Position numbers and translations under genes: made by a program. A stretch of 11,099 nt of DNA from a bacterium (lineage in GTDB: Bacteria > Oederibacteriota > JAJYGY01): NCBI GenBank assembly GCA_021790555.1, contig JAJYGY010000028.1, positions 1 through 11,099 on the forward strand. The letters are read 5' to 3'. Each line of letters opens with the position of its first letter. Position 1 is the stretch's first letter. Of this stretch, positions 8,691 through 11,099 are shown piece after piece. Under the pieces are notes generated by a model. The model worked only from the letters and a program-made list of their open reading frames with translations, did no database searches and had not been told where the DNA came from.

Positions 8691-9831
8691 CATCAAGGTC
8701 AGGTCTTGGAAAATTCTGATTTTGCCGTTGTTGTTGGCGGTCTCACCGCTTTGGGCGGCCGTCACCTATGACAACGACGCCACCACCTGGACGGTCAACC
8801 CAGGTTCCAGCCCCATCACCGAATCCTATTCCCCCTCGGCCGGGACCAACCAGATCCTGTTCGTGGTGGTGGACCTGGAACAGTCCACGGCCATCTCCAG
8901 CGTCACCTTCGGCGGGCTGGCCCTGACCCTGGTGCGGGGCGACAACGCCGGCGGCGCCAACTATAATTACATCTATGAATTGCTCGGGCCCCCGGCCTCG
9001 GGCAGCGTGGTGGTGACCTTTTCGGGCGGCCAGTACAACCCCGTGGACGTGACGGCCTTCTCGTATTCCGGGGTGGACCAGGCCAACCCGGGCTTCAGCA
9101 ACAACAGCGCCGTGACCGGCCAGCCCGGCGGTTCGCCCTGGTCGCTGTCGCTGGACATCACCCCCACCGACACCTCCTCCACCATCGTGCAGATCAGCAA
9201 CGTCTCCAGCGGCTGCGCTCCCACCTCGGTGGCCGCCAGCTCCGGAACGATCCGGTACTCGCACTTCAACTCCGAAAACAACGCGCACGGGCTGGCCCTG
9301 GGCGACTGGCAGCCCGGGGTTTCGGGCACGGTGGTCAGCTTCAACCACGCCTACAGCCCCGGCGGATGCGGCAGCAACTACGTGCTGCAGGCCCTGGAGC
9401 TGCTGCCGGCCCCGCTCTACAGCCCCACGGCCACGCCCAGCCCCACCGCCACGCCGACGCAGACCCCCTATTACACGCTCGTCAAGAGCATCCAGCCCAG
9501 CACCGCCGAGCCGGGGGACACCGTCACCTACTGCCTTTCCTGGAACAATCCGGGAAGCAATTCCTTCCCCATGCAGGTCTGGGACACCGTGTCGGCCTAC
9601 ATCACCTATCAGGGCTGCGACCACGGCTGCGTCCAGTCCGGGACCATGGTGACCTGGTCCTTCACCGCGCCGGCCGGCGGGGCGGGACAGGTCTGCTTCT
9701 GGGGCGTGGTCAACGGCTATCCCTTCCTTCCCGTCCGGGGCGGCCCCGCGCTGGCCCTGGAGGGGAAGGAGGAGCGCCTGGCAAGGATCTTCTTCCCCCT
9801 GCGCCCGGGCTGGGCCGGCGCCGGGAAGTAA
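8674..9831 (+). CDS. Exported modular protein with DUF11-like domain and Pro/Thr linker
   Basis: The function of this 385-residue protein is unknown. A Sec signal peptide is clear: basic segment KVRSWK (8-13), hydrophobic core ILILPLLLAV (14-23), and cleavage likely after SPLWA (A28). Residues about 29-250 form a beta-rich, Ser/Thr/Gly/Asn-rich domain with SSVTFGGLALTLV and VTAFSYSGVDQ. This resembles a domain I associate with many secreted bacterial proteins but cannot name. A Pro/Thr linker follows (250-265), then a DUF11-like domain (about 266-355; SIQPSTAEPGDTVTYCLSWNN, VWDT). The last 30 residues are charged and basic, unlike a DUF11 end. Several Cys suggest disulfides outside the cytoplasm. 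The start is ATG 8674 with AAAGGGGA 10 nt upstream; ATG 8686 is possible. It lies 46 nt before a related gene, so the two may be co-expressed. Surface or extracellular location is inferred. Confidence 0.8.
   Translation: MHGGMHIKVRSWKILILPLLLAVSPLWAAVTYDNDATTWTVNPGSSPITESYSPSAGTNQILFVVVDLEQSTAISSVTFGGLALTLVRGDNAGGANYNYIYELLGPPASGSVVVTFSGGQYNPVDVTAFSYSGVDQANPGFSNNSAVTGQPGGSPWSLSLDITPTDTSSTIVQISNVSSGCAPTSVAASSGTIRYSHFNSENNAHGLALGDWQPGVSGTVVSFNHAYSPGGCGSNYVLQALELLPAPLYSPTATPSPTATPTQTPYYTLVKSIQPSTAEPGDTVTYCLSWNNPGSNSFPMQVWDTVSAYITYQGCDHGCVQSGTMVTWSFTAPAGGAGQVCFWGVVNGYPFLPVRGGPALALEGKEERLARIFFPLRPGWAGAGK
9421..9468 (+). repeat. Low-complexity Pro/Thr/Ser linker coding repeat
   Basis: Sixteen codons encode SPTATPSPTATPTQTP, an imperfect six-residue repeat (SPTATP twice, then a degenerate copy) joining the N-terminal and DUF11-like domains. 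Such linkers are typical spacers in secreted multidomain proteins and tend to vary in copy number. Confidence 0.8.
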
Positions 9832-9877
9832 GGGTCCCGGAAGGAACGCGGGTTCGTCCAGCGACTTCGGGTGCGTG

Positions 9878-11099
9878 ATGACGCGGTGGCAACGCTATTT
9901 CGCTGTGTGGCTGGCCTGCGCCTGCCTGGCCCCCTGGGGCCGCGCGGGGGCGGCGTACTGCACCCCGGTGTCGGCCTCCATCACGGCCTCGCCCGACGAC
10001 CTGCTCGACATCTGGATCAACGGCGTCCACGTCGGGCCGCAGTTCCCCTTCGTGAGCAAGGGCACGGCTTCGACCCCGTCCACCTATTGGTTCGACCCCA
10101 CCGGCATCCTCAACCCCACCAACAACTTCTTCGCCGTGCTGGACACCAACACCACGTCGTCGCAGGTGATGGGGTCCTGGGTCATCACGGTGGGCTGCGC
10201 CGACGGGTCGGTTTCCTACATCACCAGCCAGGACGTGCAGTTCTGGATGTACGAGGACCAGACGGGATCCAACCCGCCCCCCAACGACGGGAGCGGCAAC
10301 GCCTGGTATTCCCCCAGCTGGGCCAACCCGGCCCCTTCCACCTATTTCGACCTGACCCCGGTGGCGGTCACCAGCACCTTCTGGGCCTACCAGCTGTTCA
10401 ATCCCGAGACCGGCCAGTACCTCCCCATGATGTCGGATAATTCCGGCGGCAACGACGAGACGAGCACGGAAAAGCTCTATTTCCGGTCCGAGGAGAACCT
10501 GGTGGAGCAGCCCACCCCGGCGCCGCCCCAGTTCACCATCACCAAGAGCGCCGACCCCTCCACCAACGTGGCCTCGGGCAGCCAGGTGACCTACACCCTG
10601 GACATCTGCAACAGCGGCGGCTACACCACCCAGACCGTGACGGTGTGGGACACCATGCCCACCGGCACCAGCCCCTACTACCAGGGCCCCTATTACAGCG
10701 TCAACGACGTCACGCCCTTCGCCGAAACCGGCAACAACCCCATCTCCTTCACCTGGCCCTCGGGGTTTCCGGGCAACGGGGCCTGCGTGTCCGTCACCTA
10801 CTACATGAACGTGGGCACCTTCAGCAGCGGCGGCCCCTGCGCGCTTCCCAACAGCGCGGCCGTGTACATGGGAGGGCCGGCCCTGGCCACGGCGTCGGCC
10901 AGCGTCAGCCTGGGGGGCACCTGCGTCTCCCCCACGCCCACCTTCACCCCGGCCCCTCCCAGCCCCACGCCCACGGCCAGCCCCAGCGCCACGCCCAGCT
11001 TCACCTTCACCGACACGCCCACGCCCACGCCGATGCCTTCCTGCGGGCCGGGGTACATTTCCAACATCGGGTCCAGCAACGTGGCCGTCTCCAACATGG
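9878..11099 (+). CDS. Exported multidomain protein with DUF11-like domain, 3' end cut by the window
   Basis: An open frame of 407 codons runs from ATG 9878 to the window edge without a stop. The N-terminus is a Sec signal peptide: MTRWQRY, core FAVWLACACLAPWG, cleavage likely after RAGA (residues 23-26). Residues about 27-215 are beta-rich (DLLDIWINGVHVG, FFAVLDTN, VITVGCADGS, FWAYQLFNPETGQYLP). This part weakly recalls galactose-binding-like domains, an inference. A DUF11-like domain spans about 218-350 (ITKSADPSTNVASGSQVTYTL, VTVWDTMPTGT, SVTYYMNVG), followed by a Pro/Thr linker and a new domain opening at CGPGYISNIG. The VWDT motif and domain style match the preceding protein, so they are probably relatives. 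Cys are spaced through the chain, fitting an exported, disulfide-bonded protein. The start is ATG with no clear ribosome binding site; GTG at 9875 precedes it. The function is unknown, possibly surface structure or adhesion. Confidence 0.78.
   Translation, partial: MTRWQRYFAVWLACACLAPWGRAGAAYCTPVSASITASPDDLLDIWINGVHVGPQFPFVSKGTASTPSTYWFDPTGILNPTNNFFAVLDTNTTSSQVMGSWVITVGCADGSVSYITSQDVQFWMYEDQTGSNPPPNDGSGNAWYSPSWANPAPSTYFDLTPVAVTSTFWAYQLFNPETGQYLPMMSDNSGGNDETSTEKLYFRSEENLVEQPTPAPPQFTITKSADPSTNVASGSQVTYTLDICNSGGYTTQTVTVWDTMPTGTSPYYQGPYYSVNDVTPFAETGNNPISFTWPSGFPGNGACVSVTYYMNVGTFSSGGPCALPNSAAVYMGGPALATASASVSLGGTCVSPTPTFTPAPPSPTPTASPSATPSFTFTDTPTPTPMPSCGPGYISNIGSSNVAVSNM
10928..11041 (+). repeat. 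Second, longer Pro/Thr/Ser linker coding repeat
   Basis: Thirty-eight codons encode a low-complexity segment from SPTPTFTPAPP to DTPTPTPMPS, with recurring TP, SPTPT and SxTP units and an inserted Phe-containing part (SFTFTD). It separates the DUF11-like domain from a following domain beginning at Cys (11042). The codons are dominated by ACG, ACC, CCC and AGC, making the DNA itself repetitive and slippage-prone. Confidence 0.75.

Noticed and set aside
9660..9877. Frameshift joining the two secreted-protein genes into one
   Set aside because: I read frames 2 and 3 across the junction. Neither gives a DUF11-like continuation, and the second gene starts with its own signal peptide.
9911..9922. 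Lipoprotein signal (lipobox) at WLAC in the second secreted protein
   Set aside because: The residues before Cys do not fit a good lipobox (Trp at -3), and a normal signal-peptidase site follows at RAGA.

Overview
This is a high-GC bacterial window. Nearly every third codon position in the housekeeping genes is G or C, and all recognised genes lie on the + strand. Two proteins at the right end carry Sec signal peptides, a DUF11-type domain and Pro/Thr/Ser-rich linkers. That style of secreted protein is common in several environmental and uncultivated phyla. The sequence alone does not fix the phylum, and I do not assign one.

Layout. Positions 1-171 hold the C-terminal end of purC. purK (193-1404) and purE (1406-1924) follow, two consecutive steps of de novo purine synthesis by the N5-CAIR route. 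After only 26 nt comes carA (1951-3165) and then carB (3202-6444), the two subunits of glutamine-dependent carbamoyl phosphate synthetase, which feeds pyrimidine and arginine synthesis. After a 139-nt gap with a perfect hairpin lies a small two-gene cassette: a minimal nucleotidyltransferase (MNT, 6584-6916) overlapping a HEPN-domain protein (6900-7292). The HEPN stop codon overlaps a possible start of proB (glutamate 5-kinase, to 8464) in an ATGA junction. The purC-to-proB stretch therefore reads as one possible transcription unit with an MNT-HEPN pair wedged into it.

A sharp change follows. Positions 8465-8673 contain a weak terminator-like hairpin and an AT-rich island (about 29% GC by hand count over 8511-8630). 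The island holds a 14-bp perfect palindrome and a perfect TTGAT-N4-ATCAA dyad of the FNR type. Two more dyads cover the start of the next gene. Then come two exported modular proteins, 8674-9831 and 9878 to the window end, where the second is cut off. Both have an N-terminal beta-rich domain, a DUF11-like domain and a low-complexity linker, in different orders.

How the genes work together. purC/K/E and carAB supply nucleotide precursors. PurK and CarB are both ATP-grasp enzymes that activate bicarbonate, and CarAB releases glutamate, the substrate of ProB. These links are biochemical context, not proof of co-regulation. The least ordinary parts are the MNT-HEPN cassette and its coupling to proB, and the dyad-rich leader of the secreted-protein genes. 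I found no RNA gene, CRISPR array or insertion sequence.
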